Position numbers and translations under genes: made by a program. DNA of 64,000 nt, from positions 1 through 64,000 of the forward strand of contig CAMMST010000006.1 in assembly GCA_946499615.1 (NCBI GenBank), in the 5' to 3' direction. Of this stretch, positions 34,535 through 43,408 are shown piece after piece. The stretch is from Enterococcus_E cecorum_B. GTDB taxonomy: Bacteria; Bacillota; Bacilli; Lactobacillales; Enterococcaceae. Numbering within the stretch: the stretch's first letter is position 1; every line of letters starts with the position of its first letter. The notes under the pieces were generated by a model that saw only the letters and a program-made list of their open reading frames with translations, was not told the DNA's origin and searched no databases.

Positions 34535-34692
34535 CCAAGCTGCTTCACGACCTTTTTCCTAATCCGTGTTCAGCGACTAGCTACTTCGGCGTATAAGCCA
34601 CCCCATCTGGGAAAGTCTTTACTTTTTGGACTTTCCAGATGTGTTGGACAAACTTATCCGCTCGTAGCTAATCGAGTCGCTTCACATCCTTT
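34535..34692. repeat. Dispersed intergenic repeat, copy B (full length)
   Basis: Begins CCAAGCTGCTTCACGACC, contains TAATCCGTGTTCAGCGAC and a central hairpin (CATCTGGGAAAGTC with GACTTTCCAGATG), and ends ATCCGCTCGTAGCTAATCGA. It is the closest match to copy A at 10086. Copy E matches its end TTAGCTACGAGCGGATAAG. Confidence 0.85.
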
Positions 34693-34695
34693 ATT

Positions 34696-35037
34696 CTATA
34701 TTGCTTCTTTGCCTCGTTGGCCGGTGCGGATGCGAATGACTTCTTCGATTGGTGAGATAAATATCTTTCCATCGCCGACTTCTCCTGTGCCACAAATCAT
34801 CAGAATACGATCGACCACACTTTCAACATCTTTATCTTCTAAAACAAAGCTAACTTTGACTTTTGGTAAAAGACTGGTAATAATCGCCTTGCCACGTACA
34901 TATTCTTTAACGCCTTTTTGATTCCCATACCCTAAGACTTGGGTAACGGTCATCCCGGAAATCTCAAAATCACGGTTAATCTCAGCTTTTAATTCTTCTA
35001 ATTTTTCTAAACGAATGACTGCTTCTATTTTCTTCAT
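34696..35037 (-). CDS. glnK: P-II family nitrogen regulatory protein
   Basis: A 113-residue trimeric signal protein that binds 2-oxoglutarate/ATP/ADP and plugs the ammonium channel. Core motifs are GYGNQKGVKEYVRGK (T-loop), LLPKVKVSFVLED and TGEVGDGKIFISPIEEVIRIRTGQRG. At the position of the enterobacterial uridylylated Tyr51 there is Ile, so covalent modification there is excluded, as in other Gram-positives. It follows amtB by 17 nt. Control by GlnR/CodY sites upstream of amtB is expected. Confidence 0.96.
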   Translation of the reverse strand: MKKIEAVIRLEKLEELKAEINRDFEISGMTVTQVLGYGNQKGVKEYVRGKAIITSLLPKVKVSFVLEDKDVESVVDRILMICGTGEVGDGKIFISPIEEVIRIRTGQRGKEAI

Positions 35038-35054
35038 AAACGCTACCTTCTTTC

Positions 35055-36272
35055 TTATGAATCTAATCCCATAAAGGTTGGATAAGCCGTTTCATCATGT
35101 TCGATACGGTCCATACCAAGTGCTTCTTCTGAGTCAGTGACGCGAATTGGCATAAAGAATTTAATTACGCTGATAATCACGAAACTTAATAGACCGGCAA
35201 AAACAATGGTAAAGACAATACTTTCAAGCTGGGCTAAGAATAATTGAACATTGCCATAGAATAAACCAGCTTTCCCACCAACTGCAGGATTGGCGAAAAT
35301 TCCTGTCATTATTCCACCGAAAATCCCACCAACACCGTGACAGCCAAAAGCATCTAGCGCGTCATCTAATTGCACTTTTTGCTTGATAACAGAAATAAAA
35401 TAGAAACAAAACGGACTAACTAAAAATCCGATAATAATGGAAGACCATAGTGAAACAAAACCTGCGCCTGGGGTAATCGCAACTAAGCCTACAACAGCAC
35501 CTGTACAAGCACCGACTACAGTAGGTTTGCCAATGACTAGTTTTTCAATCAACATCCATGATAGCATCGCACTAGCTGCAGCGGTATTCGTTGTTAATAA
35601 AGCATGAATCGCTAAACCATCGGCTGCAAGTGCTGAACCGGCATTAAAACCAAACCAACCAAACCATAAAAGGCCAGCACCAAGCACTACAAACGGAATA
35701 TTATGTGGACGATATTCGATTTGTGCATATTCGCGTCGTTTACCCACTACATAAGCTAATACCAAACCTGAAATACCAGAGCTAATATGCACGACATTTC
35801 CACCCGCAAAGTCAATTGAGCCAATTGCATCTAACAATCCTTTGCCCCAAACCATGTGCGCTAATGGTGCGTAGACAAGAATAATCCAAGCAGCGATAAA
35901 TAAGAAAATCGCCGAAAACTTCATCCGGCCAACTACTGAACCGGTAATAATCGCTGTAGCAATCAAGGCAAACATCATTTGAAAGGCTGCGAATAGTCCT
36001 TCTGGGATGCCATCGCCTTTTGTCATTGATACATGGTTAAAAAAGACTTTATCCAAATTTCCGACTAATAGATGATCGCCGCTAAAGGATAACGAATAAC
36101 CAATCGCAATCCATAATATTGAGGCCAATCCTAAAGTACAGATAACCATCATCATCGTATTTAAGATATTTTTTCTTCGCTCCAAACCTCCATAAAAGAA
36201 AGCTAAAGCCGGGGTCATTAAGAATACTAACCCACTACAAATCAAAATAAATGCAATGTTTCCTGTTTCCAT
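35055..36272 (-). CDS. amtB: Ammonium transporter AmtB
   Basis: A 405-residue channel with about 11 helices. Typical segments: LICSGLVFLMTPALAFFYGGL at the start, IDFAGGNVVHISSGISGLV, WFGWFGFNAGSA and the pore histidine region DALDAFGCHGVGGIFGG. ATG 36272 follows AAGGAG. First gene of amtB-glnK; GlnK gates it. Two perfect GlnR boxes and one perfect CodY box lie within 175 bp upstream. Confidence 0.97.
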   Translation of the reverse strand: METGNIAFILICSGLVFLMTPALAFFYGGLERRKNILNTMMMVICTLGLASILWIAIGYSLSFSGDHLLVGNLDKVFFNHVSMTKGDGIPEGLFAAFQMMFALIATAIITGSVVGRMKFSAIFLFIAAWIILVYAPLAHMVWGKGLLDAIGSIDFAGGNVVHISSGISGLVLAYVVGKRREYAQIEYRPHNIPFVVLGAGLLWFGWFGFNAGSALAADGLAIHALLTTNTAAASAMLSWMLIEKLVIGKPTVVGACTGAVVGLVAITPGAGFVSLWSSIIIGFLVSPFCFYFISVIKQKVQLDDALDAFGCHGVGGIFGGIMTGIFANPAVGGKAGLFYGNVQLFLAQLESIVFTIVFAGLLSFVIISVIKFFMPIRVTDSEEALGMDRIEHDETAYPTFMGLDS

Positions 36273-36343
36273 TTGAATTCTCTCCTTTTTTATCGTCCTA
36301 AACGACTGAATGATAACCAACTTTTTTAAGGCAACCTACCTTA

Positions 36344-36360
36344 TGTCAGAAATACTAACA
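36344..36360. promoter_or_regulatory. GlnR box 1 (proximal)
   Basis: TGTCAGAAATACTAACA fits TGTNAN7TNACA exactly and overlaps a probable -10 (TAGTAT on the minus strand), 72 bp from amtB. Confidence 0.85.
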
Positions 36361-36401
36361 CATCTTTTTTGAATTTTCTAGCTTTTCGACTGAATTTGTG
36401 C

Positions 36402-36416
36402 AATTTTCTGAAAATT
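36402..36416. promoter_or_regulatory. CodY box upstream of amtB
   Basis: AATTTTCTGAAAATT is a perfect 15/15 match to the CodY consensus. Confidence 0.88.
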
Positions 36417-36428
36417 CGTCACATACTA

Positions 36429-36445
36429 TGTTAACTTTTCTGACA
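36429..36445. promoter_or_regulatory. GlnR box 2 (distal)
   Basis: TGTTAACTTTTCTGACA fits TGTNAN7TNACA exactly, 85 bp (eight helical turns) from box 1, which would allow looping or cooperative binding. Confidence 0.85.
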
Positions 36446-36453
36446 CATATATC

Positions 36454-36498
36454 AAAAAAACGCATCAAACGTAGAAAATTCTCTACATTCGATGCGTT
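36454..36498 (-). terminator. Terminator of the dnaX-to-rsmI gene cluster
   Basis: AACGCATC...GATGCGTT with an inner TGTAGA/TCTAC extension, followed by T7 on the minus strand. Confidence 0.9.
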
Positions 36499-36511
36499 AC
36501 CTTTAGATAGT

Positions 36512-37393
36512 TTACGAGTGAATTTCGTGATAGATTTGATAGATTTCTTGCTTTTTATAGCCTAGCACTTTAGCCACTTCTTTAATTGCGGTATTTGGTT
36601 TTTCTCCATATACTTCAATGCGATCCACGACCTTTTGACGGATTTGCTCCTCTGTCAAATGAATTTCTTCTGTTGCCTGTTCCTCAAGAGATTTGCCAGA
36701 TACTAAAAGACAGCACTCGCCTTTGATCTCGTTGTCTTTAGCATATTCAGCTAGTTCTAGCAAAGTCCCACGAATAAATTCTTCATGGATTTTGGTTAAT
36801 TCGCGACAAATCACGGCTTGGCGATTTTCCCCAAATACTTCCACCATATTCGCTAACGTACTTGCGATGCGATAGGGTGATTCATAAAAAATCATACTAG
36901 CAGGAAGTTGCGCTAAAGGGGTTAAAGCTGCGACTTGCTCTTTTTTCTTACGCGGTAAAAAGCCATGGAAATAATTTGGCTGCGCGGATAATCCTGATGC
37001 AATCAACGCAGTCAGGCCAGCTGTTGGTCCTGGCAAGGCAACAACTGGAATATTTGCTGCAATACAAGCTTGGACTAATTCATGACCTGGATCGCTAATC
37101 GAAGGCATCCCCGCATCAGAGACTTGGGCAAGCGACTGACCTGCAAGTAAGAAATCGACTAACTGGGGTACACGTTCTTTATAATTATGCTCATGTAAAC
37201 TTTTTTGTGGCGTAGAAATTCCAAAATGATTTAGCAATTTTTGCGTATTACGGGTATCTTCGCTGGCAATTAAATCTACCTGTTTTAAAATTTCAACCGC
37301 TCTTTGTGTCATATCTAGCAGATTCCCAATTGGCGTCGGTACTAGATAGAGACAAGCGCTATTTTGATGATAACTTTTTTGCTTGGTTAACAT
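36512..37393 (-). CDS. rsmI: 16S rRNA (cytidine-1402-2'-O)-methyltransferase
   Basis: A 293-residue tetrapyrrole-methylase-fold enzyme that 2'-O-methylates C1402 in the 30S P site with SAM. Motifs: YLVPTPIGNLLDMTQRA, IASEDTRNTQKLL, SDAGMPSISDPGHELV and ALPGPTAGLTALIASGL. Start: ATG 37393 with AGGG upstream; ATG 37405 overlaps the yabA stop and is also possible. It is the last gene of the cluster that starts at dnaX. Confidence 0.96.
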   Translation of the reverse strand: MLTKQKSYHQNSACLYLVPTPIGNLLDMTQRAVEILKQVDLIASEDTRNTQKLLNHFGISTPQKSLHEHNYKERVPQLVDFLLAGQSLAQVSDAGMPSISDPGHELVQACIAANIPVVALPGPTAGLTALIASGLSAQPNYFHGFLPRKKKEQVAALTPLAQLPASMIFYESPYRIASTLANMVEVFGENRQAVICRELTKIHEEFIRGTLLELAEYAKDNEIKGECCLLVSGKSLEEQATEEIHLTEEQIRQKVVDRIEVYGEKPNTAIKEVAKVLGYKKQEIYQIYHEIHS

Positions 37394-37404
37394 TTTATCC
37401 CTCA

Positions 37405-37758
37405 TTATTCACGATAAATGACTTCTAAACAAAAGGCACATGGTTCATCATTTGCTCTTCTTGAACCATATAAGTCATAACATACGTGAAAGCCTTCTTC
37501 ATAGATGTTTTCAAGATTTTTACGTGAAGTAGACAAAGCTTGCTTCATTTTTTTACTTGAATTTGGATTGGTTTGATTCATTTCCCGTAAATGCTCACGT
37601 AATTTTTGATTTTCCAATTCGAGCTCGGTATTTTTCTCGACCAACTCTTGGATGGATTGTTTCATTTTTTGTAATTTGGTTAGCATCTGGGATAAATCGG
37701 ACTCAAACTCATCCAATCCATCATATAAATCACGTTTATCTAACTTCATCTTGCTCAC
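37405..37758 (-). CDS. yabA: Replication initiation control protein YabA
   Basis: 117 residues: an N-terminal coiled coil (SQMLTKLQKMKQSIQELVEK, then ELENQKLREHL), a linker, and a C-terminal zinc domain with FHVCYDLYG and CAFCLEV. It binds DnaA and the DnaN clamp to limit re-initiation. ATG 37758 directly follows the ricT stop, the conserved order in Firmicutes. Confidence 0.96.
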   Translation of the reverse strand: MSKMKLDKRDLYDGLDEFESDLSQMLTKLQKMKQSIQELVEKNTELELENQKLREHLREMNQTNPNSSKKMKQALSTSRKNLENIYEEGFHVCYDLYGSRRANDEPCAFCLEVIYRE

Positions 37759-38565
37759 CTACTTTACCACTTCTTCAATTTCATCTTGGGTATATTCCAA
37801 GGCAATTTCACGATTTGGGAATTTCACTTTGACGATGCGTGACAATAAGTTCAATTCCACAACTTTCCCGATGCCTTCTGGTGTTTTGACTTGGGCTCCA
37901 AAATCAGGCATCTCTTTTTTAGCTAATTCATATTCATCATTTTCATATTTTAAACAACACATTAAACGTCCACATAAACCAGAAATCTTAGTTGGATTTA
38001 AAGATAAACCTTGATCTTTGGCCATCTTAATCGAAACAGGCATAAAATCTCCTAAAAAGGTCGAACAGCATAACGGACGACCACATGGACCAATCCCACC
38101 TAAAATCTTGGCTTCATCGCGGACCCCAATTTGACGCAATTCAATCCGTGTTCTAAAGATACTAGCTAAATCCTTGACTAGCTCACGAAAATCCACGCGA
38201 CCATCAGCTGTGAAATAAAAAATCATTTTAGAACGATCTAGGGTATATTCCACTTGCACTAACTTCATCACTAGTCCATGCTCATTAATTTTCTCTTTTG
38301 CAATGCTATACGCTTCTTTGGCATCTAATTCATTTTGACGGGCTTGATTTAAGTCTGCTTCACTTGCTAAAGAAATAACTGGTTTAATTTCTTCGGGCAA
38401 GTCTTCTTCAGCCATTTCGCGATTCGGCAAAACAACGGTCGCTAAACAAGTCGCTTGCTGAGACTCAACAAGTACTTGGTCTTTATATTGATATTGTGTA
38501 TGTCCTGGAGAAAAGTAATAAATATGGCCAGCTTGTTTATAACGAACACCTACTACTTGAACCAT
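37759..38565 (-). CDS. ricT: PSP1/YaaT-family regulatory iron-sulfur protein (RicT-like)
   Basis: A 268-residue YaaT/RicT homologue. Conserved cysteines of the family are seen in GGIGPCGRPLCCSTFLGDF and SGLCGRLMCCLKYE. In B. subtilis it forms the RicAFT complex that promotes RNase Y-dependent mRNA maturation. No ricA/ricF is in this window. The next gene, yabA, begins at the base after its stop. Confidence 0.93.
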   Translation of the reverse strand: MVQVVGVRYKQAGHIYYFSPGHTQYQYKDQVLVESQQATCLATVVLPNREMAEEDLPEEIKPVISLASEADLNQARQNELDAKEAYSIAKEKINEHGLVMKLVQVEYTLDRSKMIFYFTADGRVDFRELVKDLASIFRTRIELRQIGVRDEAKILGGIGPCGRPLCCSTFLGDFMPVSIKMAKDQGLSLNPTKISGLCGRLMCCLKYENDEYELAKKEMPDFGAQVKTPEGIGKVVELNLLSRIVKVKFPNREIALEYTQDEIEEVVK

Positions 38566-38591
38566 AATCTTCTTCCTTTACCTCAAAAATT

Positions 38592-39503
38592 TTATTGCTG
38601 TAGAAAATGTAAAACAAATTGCTCGATGACATTTTGAAAGGCAACGTTACTATTCAGCTTCGTTTTTGCCTGTATTAAATCGGCCAATGCTTGATTATAT
38701 TCAGCTTGCAAGCTTCCTTGATTTTCATCGCGCAACGTACGAAACGCATACATCAATAAATCAAAAAATAATTGTTGCTGCTGTTTTTCTTTCGTCATTG
38801 GAATAATTTTTCGCTGCACATAGACAAAGGCTGCAAAATCCCGATTAGTCAAATATTGGACAAATTGTTTTAAAACATCCCTAGCATCATTAAACCATTC
38901 ATCGCGTGAGATTTCAACTGCTTTATCATAACTATTCGTTAAGTATGCTAGAATTTTCGCGGTATTTAAAGATAGGCCTGCTTGCTGTAATCGCTCAATT
39001 AAATACGTAGTCGACAAATAGAAATGAATAATCTGACAACGCGATTGAATCGTTGGTAAAATTTTACCAATTGCAGTCGTTTCTAACAAGAGTAACACTT
39101 GCCCAGAAGGTTCCTCTAAGAATTTCAGCAAACTATTTGCCGCTTGGACATTCATCGTTTCAGCATCAGAAAGTATAAAGATTTGTTGTCCTGCTTCAAA
39201 GCCGCGTTTGGCAAATTCTGTTTGGAGTTGTCGAATTTGATCCACTTTAATCGTTTGGCCATCTGGTGTGACTTGGTGGACATTGGGATGCTCATTATTT
39301 TCGATACGTACACAATTGATACACGCATTGCAAGGCTCATTTTCTTTCACGTTGGTACAATATAATCGTTTAGCTAACCAAAGACTTTCTTGGTGTTTTC
39401 CTGTGCCTTTTTCCCCTTCAAAAAGATAAGCATGAGCCAAGCGCCCATGCTCAATACTTTGTTTCATCAGAGAATGCACCGCAGGATTTAAGAATTCACC
39501 CAT
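38592..39503 (-). CDS. holB: DNA polymerase III delta' subunit
   Basis: A 303-residue clamp-loader subunit. AAA+ fold with FEGEKGTGKH (degenerate P-loop) and zinc cysteines CTNVKENEPCNACINC, then the sensor-like LKFLEEPSGQVLLLL. It works with the dnaX product encoded in the same cluster. It follows darA closely (18 nt). Confidence 0.94.
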   Translation of the reverse strand: MGEFLNPAVHSLMKQSIEHGRLAHAYLFEGEKGTGKHQESLWLAKRLYCTNVKENEPCNACINCVRIENNEHPNVHQVTPDGQTIKVDQIRQLQTEFAKRGFEAGQQIFILSDAETMNVQAANSLLKFLEEPSGQVLLLLETTAIGKILPTIQSRCQIIHFYLSTTYLIERLQQAGLSLNTAKILAYLTNSYDKAVEISRDEWFNDARDVLKQFVQYLTNRDFAAFVYVQRKIIPMTKEKQQQQLFFDLLMYAFRTLRDENQGSLQAEYNQALADLIQAKTKLNSNVAFQNVIEQFVLHFLQQ

Positions 39504-39521
39504 TACGCCATCCCCTTCTTT

Positions 39522-39851
39522 TTAAAAATGATGGAAACCTTCAACTGGTAAGACAAAGACAGTTGCACCGCCGACTTCTACTTCCAGTGGATAAGGCATT
39601 GGTGAGTCAATGGATAAATCTAAGGACATAGGAGAAGTGATAAATTGTTTTCTAGATTGACAAGTTTTCTTAATCAAAGCTAGTACTTCCTCTACTCGTT
39701 CATCTTCTAAACCAATCATGAAAGTGGTGTTACCCGCTTTTAAAAATCCACCAGTGGTCGATAATTTTGTCGCGCGCACATCAGCCTCAATAAATTCATT
39801 GGCTAATCGGTTACTATCCTTATCTTGAACAATTGCTATGATCATTTTCAT
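39522..39851 (-). CDS. darA: Cyclic-di-AMP receptor protein (DarA/PstA family)
   Basis: A 109-residue PII-like protein (YaaQ). It shows the start MIIAIVQDKDSNRLANEFIEAD, the glycine-rich TTGGFLKAGNTTF and the conserved VGGATVFVLPVEGFHHF end. It binds c-di-AMP as a trimer; downstream partners are unsettled. Lies 2 nt from tmk in the standard order. Confidence 0.93.
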   Translation of the reverse strand: MKMIIAIVQDKDSNRLANEFIEADVRATKLSTTGGFLKAGNTTFMIGLEDERVEEVLALIKKTCQSRKQFITSPMSLDLSIDSPMPYPLEVEVGGATVFVLPVEGFHHF

Positions 39852-39853
39852 CG

Positions 39854-40507
39854 CTATTCACCTCGTTTAAAAAATGTTGGGTTACTTTCCACAATTGCTG
39901 AAAAACTTGATTCAACAACTTCTTGTAAACTCATTTTAGCATCAATTCGATGAATACGCACTGGGTTTTCTTCTGCTAATTTTAGATAAGCATGACGCAC
40001 CCGTTGATGGAACTCTAATCCTTCTAGATCTAAGCGGTCGACATCTTGTTTGCGATGATTTTGGATACGTCTTAATCCCGTATCTGAATCAACATCTAAG
40101 TATAAGGTAAAATCTGGTTCTAATCCTTCTGTCGCAAATTCATTGATTTGAGCAATTTCTTTCATCCCAATTCGTCGACCTGCTCCTTGATACGTTAAGG
40201 AGCTATCTACAAAACGATCACAGATAACAATTTTGCCCGCATTCAACGCTGGTATGATTACCTCTACCAAATGCTGACGACGCGCTGCAGCATAGAGTAA
40301 GGCTTCTGTACGTTCATCCATTTGACGGTGATCAGGATTTAAGATAATTTGGCGAATTTTTTCCGCAATCAATACGCCGCCTGGTTCACGGGTTTTAATG
40401 ATTTCTTTTTTCGCAATCATCTGTAAACGTGGAAATAATTCATTTAAGACGGTGGTTTTCCCTGCGCCGTCTGGTCCTTCAATTGTAATAAATAAGCCGT
40501 TAGCCAT
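39854..40507 (-). CDS. tmk: Thymidylate kinase
   Basis: A 217-residue dTMP kinase. P-loop FITIEGPDGAGKTT, DRX motif CDRFVDSSLTYQG, and the EALLYAAARRQH region. Start ATG 40507 after GGAGG (five nt); the upstream in-frame TTG is inside the ribosome-binding site. Supplies dTDP for dTTP, matching the cluster's replication role. Confidence 0.97.
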   Translation of the reverse strand: MANGLFITIEGPDGAGKTTVLNELFPRLQMIAKKEIIKTREPGGVLIAEKIRQIILNPDHRQMDERTEALLYAAARRQHLVEVIIPALNAGKIVICDRFVDSSLTYQGAGRRIGMKEIAQINEFATEGLEPDFTLYLDVDSDTGLRRIQNHRKQDVDRLDLEGLEFHQRVRHAYLKLAEENPVRIHRIDAKMSLQEVVESSFSAIVESNPTFFKRGE

Positions 40508-40525
40508 AATTTCCTCCAATATCTT

Positions 40526-41122
40526 TTATAGCTCGCGACGGCCTTCTACCGCTTTGAGCAAGGTTACTTCATCCGCATACTCAATATCGCTTCCTACAGA
40601 CAAACCATGAGCAAGACGGGTCACTTTAATGCCTGCTGGTTTAATCAGCCTAGATAGATACATTGCGGTTGCTTCTCCTTCTGTCGTTGCATTGGTCGCA
40701 ATAATCACTTCTTTGACTCTTTCATCATGAAGTCGTGTTAAAAGCGATGGGATTTGAATATCTTCCGGTCCTGTGCCTTCCATCGGTGAAATGACCCCGT
40801 GTAAGACATGGTAAAGACCACGATATTCTTTCATTTTTTCTAACGCCATGACATCTTTGGGTTCTTCAACGACAAGAATCGTACTTTTATCGCGCGTTTC
40901 ATCACTACAGATTTCACATGGATCTTCTTCCGTGATATTGCCGCACACACTACAAAAAGTTAAATCACGTTTGACACTTAAGAGCGATTTGGCAAATTCA
41001 TTCACCACTTCTTCTTTCATATCAATCGTATGGAAAGCTAATCTTGTCGCTGTTTTCTGACCAATCCCCGGCAGATTCATATAACTTGCAATTAATCTGG
41101 CAATTGGTTCTGGATATTGCAT
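40526..41122 (-). CDS. recR: Recombination protein RecR
   Basis: A 198-residue RecFOR-pathway protein. HhH LPGIGQKTATRLAFH, four-Cys zinc finger CSVCGNITEEDPCEIC, Toprim domain with VVEEPKDVMALE and the ATNATTEGEATAMYL stretch. Placed 16 nt after ybaB, as in B. subtilis. Confidence 0.97.
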   Translation of the reverse strand: MQYPEPIARLIASYMNLPGIGQKTATRLAFHTIDMKEEVVNEFAKSLLSVKRDLTFCSVCGNITEEDPCEICSDETRDKSTILVVEEPKDVMALEKMKEYRGLYHVLHGVISPMEGTGPEDIQIPSLLTRLHDERVKEVIIATNATTEGEATAMYLSRLIKPAGIKVTRLAHGLSVGSDIEYADEVTLLKAVEGRREL

Positions 41123-41138
41123 CGTCTCATCCCTTTAA

Positions 41139-41453
41139 TTAAAATCCTGGTAAGCCTTTCGTATATTTACCTAATGTATCTTCTTGGGCTTTTTTCGCTT
41201 TTTGTAAGGCATCATTCACGGCCATAATCACTAAATCCTGTAACATTTCTGGATCTTGATCATCAATAATAGCAGGATTAATTTCCAAATCTTTTAATTG
41301 TTGTTCACCTGTAACGGTAGCTTTGACATAATCATTGGTTGAAACACCGATGAAAGTTTGTTGATTTAAAGCTTCTTGAGCCGCCATCATTTCTTTTTGC
41401 ATTTTCTTTACTTGTTTTAACATTCCTTGCATGTTGCCCATTCCGCGCATCAT
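41139..41453 (-). CDS. YbaB/EbfC family nucleoid-associated protein
   Basis: A 104-residue DNA-binding protein: N-terminal Met/Gly-rich segment MRGMGNMQGMLKQVKKMQ, core VKATVTGEQQLKDLEINP, and tail KYTKGLPGF. It sits between dnaX and recR in nearly all Firmicutes. GGAG lies ten nt before the first ATG; ATG 41450 is equally likely. Confidence 0.95.
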   Translation of the reverse strand: MMRGMGNMQGMLKQVKKMQKEMMAAQEALNQQTFIGVSTNDYVKATVTGEQQLKDLEINPAIIDDQDPEMLQDLVIMAVNDALQKAKKAQEDTLGKYTKGLPGF

Positions 41454-41477
41454 AATGCTATCACTCCAAATTCTTCA

Positions 41478-43277
41478 TTATTCTTCTATTTTCACTAAAT
41501 CACCAAACAACTCTTGGGCTGTTTGGACCATTTTTTCCGTTTCTTGTTCTGGTGAGTTTGCTAATTCCTCTGCCATAAATTCATGGGTTGGCTGCTGAGG
41601 CGTCTCACCATTTGTTTGTTCATCTTCTGTTTTGTCAGTAGATGCTGCTTTTTTAGCAAATTCATCTTTATGTAGGGTAATGAATTCACGTCTTAATTGT
41701 GACCAGCTATCTGATGGAATAAAGACTAATTTCGGTGAATAATCTTTAATTAACAGACTGAGATAATTCTGCATATCATTCAGTAGCGTTTGATCATTAG
41801 CCGCTTTATTACATAAAATTTCATAACCAAAGGAGATTACTAGTCCATCTGGAGAAGCTGCTTGCACTTTTGAAGCATGTAATAAAGCCCGTTGCGTTAC
41901 TTGCAAGTGTTGCATCAATTCTTCCCAAACTTGATTCACTGCTTGCAAATCTTCACGAGTGGCTTTCGATAAGACTTCAAACACTTGTACTTTCGGAATC
42001 CGATATTGCACCGTACTTTGCGAAGATGTGGTACGTTTCGGTTTATTTTCCGTCGGTGTGCTTCCTTGATTTTGCTTCAATTGTGAAACTTCTTTTTGTA
42101 AAGCTTGAATTTGATGCCTTAATTGTTGCACCTCTTGTGAATCCATCGCAGGAGTCGCACCCGTTGCTTGTGGACCAACAGATAGACGAGAACTTGCTGT
42201 CGGCTCACTTAATTTTACAATCGCCACTTCTAGATAAATAGTCGGATTCGTGACAAAGCGTAATTCATTTTGTGCCTTGGAAAGTATCTCTATCCATTGA
42301 AAAATCGTTTCTGGTGCTAACTCTTTGGCCAATTGATGAAAACTCTCAGTATAATTGGTTGCTTGCTGTGCTAAATAATCTGGTGCTTTTTGCGCAATTA
42401 ATAAATCACGACAATAAACCAATAAATTTTCCAATAATCGTTTGGCTTCTTTTCCCGCTTGCAATAACTCTTTGACTGCAGTTAAGGCTTGTGCGGTTTC
42501 TTGTTTTTCACAATAGGTCAATAGTTGGGCCATCACTTCATCGGATAAACTACCGGTCACACTCATTGCCGTCTGCAAATCAATGTGTTCAGGATGGTAG
42601 GCAATGGCTTGATCCAATATACTTAACGCATCTCGCATACCACCTTCAGCACATCTCGCAATCAGTTGAAGCGCTTCTTGATCGTAAGCAATTTGCTCTT
42701 GGTCCAATATATAGGCCAGATGCTCGCTAATTTCTGGAATACCAATGCGCTTAAAGTCAAAACGTTGGGTCCGCGAAATAATGGTAGCCGGAATCTTATG
42801 CACTTCGGTTGTTGCTAGAATAAAGATGACATTCTTTTTAGGTTCTTCTAGCGTTTTTAATAAAGCATTAAAAGCCCCTGTTGAAAGCATGTGCACTTCA
42901 TCAATGATATACACTTTGTACTTGGCTTGTGTCGGTGCATAATTCGCTCGATCACGAATCAAGCGGACTTCATCGACTCCGTTATTACTAGCCGCATCCA
43001 TTTCAATGACATCATCTAGCGTCCCTTGCGTAATAGAACGACAAATCTCACATTCATTGCAAGGCTCGCCGTCTTTTTGGTGAGGACAGTTGACCGCTTT
43101 TGCAAAAATCTTCGCCGCACTGGTTTTCCCTGTTCCTCGAGGGCCGGTGAATAAATAAGCATGCGAAATCTGATCTTGTTTAATTGCGTTTTTTAAGGTC
43201 TGCGTAATCGCCTGTTGTCCGACAATATCTGCAAATCTTTGCGAACGCCATACACGATACAACGCTTGATAACTCAT
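41478..43277 (-). CDS. dnaX: DNA polymerase III gamma/tau subunit
   Basis: A 599-residue clamp-loader ATPase. Walker A FTGPRGTGKTSAAK, zinc cysteines CPHQKDGEPCNECEIC, Walker B VYIIDEVHMLS, sensor 1 ILATTEVHKIP and domain III. The C-terminal tau region (beyond about residue 380) is Gln/Thr/Glu-rich. I found no in-frame slippery heptamer near the domain III/IV border, so probably only tau is made. First gene of the dnaX-ybaB-recR-tmk-darA-holB-ricT-yabA-rsmI series. Confidence 0.97.
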   Translation of the reverse strand: MSYQALYRVWRSQRFADIVGQQAITQTLKNAIKQDQISHAYLFTGPRGTGKTSAAKIFAKAVNCPHQKDGEPCNECEICRSITQGTLDDVIEMDAASNNGVDEVRLIRDRANYAPTQAKYKVYIIDEVHMLSTGAFNALLKTLEEPKKNVIFILATTEVHKIPATIISRTQRFDFKRIGIPEISEHLAYILDQEQIAYDQEALQLIARCAEGGMRDALSILDQAIAYHPEHIDLQTAMSVTGSLSDEVMAQLLTYCEKQETAQALTAVKELLQAGKEAKRLLENLLVYCRDLLIAQKAPDYLAQQATNYTESFHQLAKELAPETIFQWIEILSKAQNELRFVTNPTIYLEVAIVKLSEPTASSRLSVGPQATGATPAMDSQEVQQLRHQIQALQKEVSQLKQNQGSTPTENKPKRTTSSQSTVQYRIPKVQVFEVLSKATREDLQAVNQVWEELMQHLQVTQRALLHASKVQAASPDGLVISFGYEILCNKAANDQTLLNDMQNYLSLLIKDYSPKLVFIPSDSWSQLRREFITLHKDEFAKKAASTDKTEDEQTNGETPQQPTHEFMAEELANSPEQETEKMVQTAQELFGDLVKIEE

Positions 43278-43323
43278 TTTACCAGTCCCTTTCTGCGTCT
43301 ATTTTTGAAATACGCTAATCTTT

Positions 43324-43329
43324 ATTATA
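43324..43329 (-). promoter_or_regulatory. Probable -10 element of dnaX
   Basis: TATAAT on the minus strand, 47 bp before the dnaX start, with a weak -35 (TAGATA, 17 nt spacing). It fills the 43278-43354 gap together with an AAAGGGACTGG ribosome-binding region. Confidence 0.5.
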
Positions 43330-43354
43330 CAAATTTTTGATTAAAATATCTAGG

Positions 43355-43390
43355 AAAAAAAATCAGTAGTGTGTAGTCTCTGGGCACACT
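43355..43390 (-). terminator. Weak terminator after the RloB-like gene
   Basis: AGTGTG/CACACT with an 11-nt loop, then T8 after seven nt, on the minus strand. The stem is short, so confidence is limited. Confidence 0.4.
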
Positions 43391-43408
43391 CTTTTCTTAC
43401 TCAAAAAA

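Noticed and set aside
41640..41660. A-rich run in dnaX as a possible gamma/tau frameshift site
   Set aside because: The run reads GCT AAA AAA GCA, the wrong phase for X-XXY-YYZ, and lies far into the C-terminal part.
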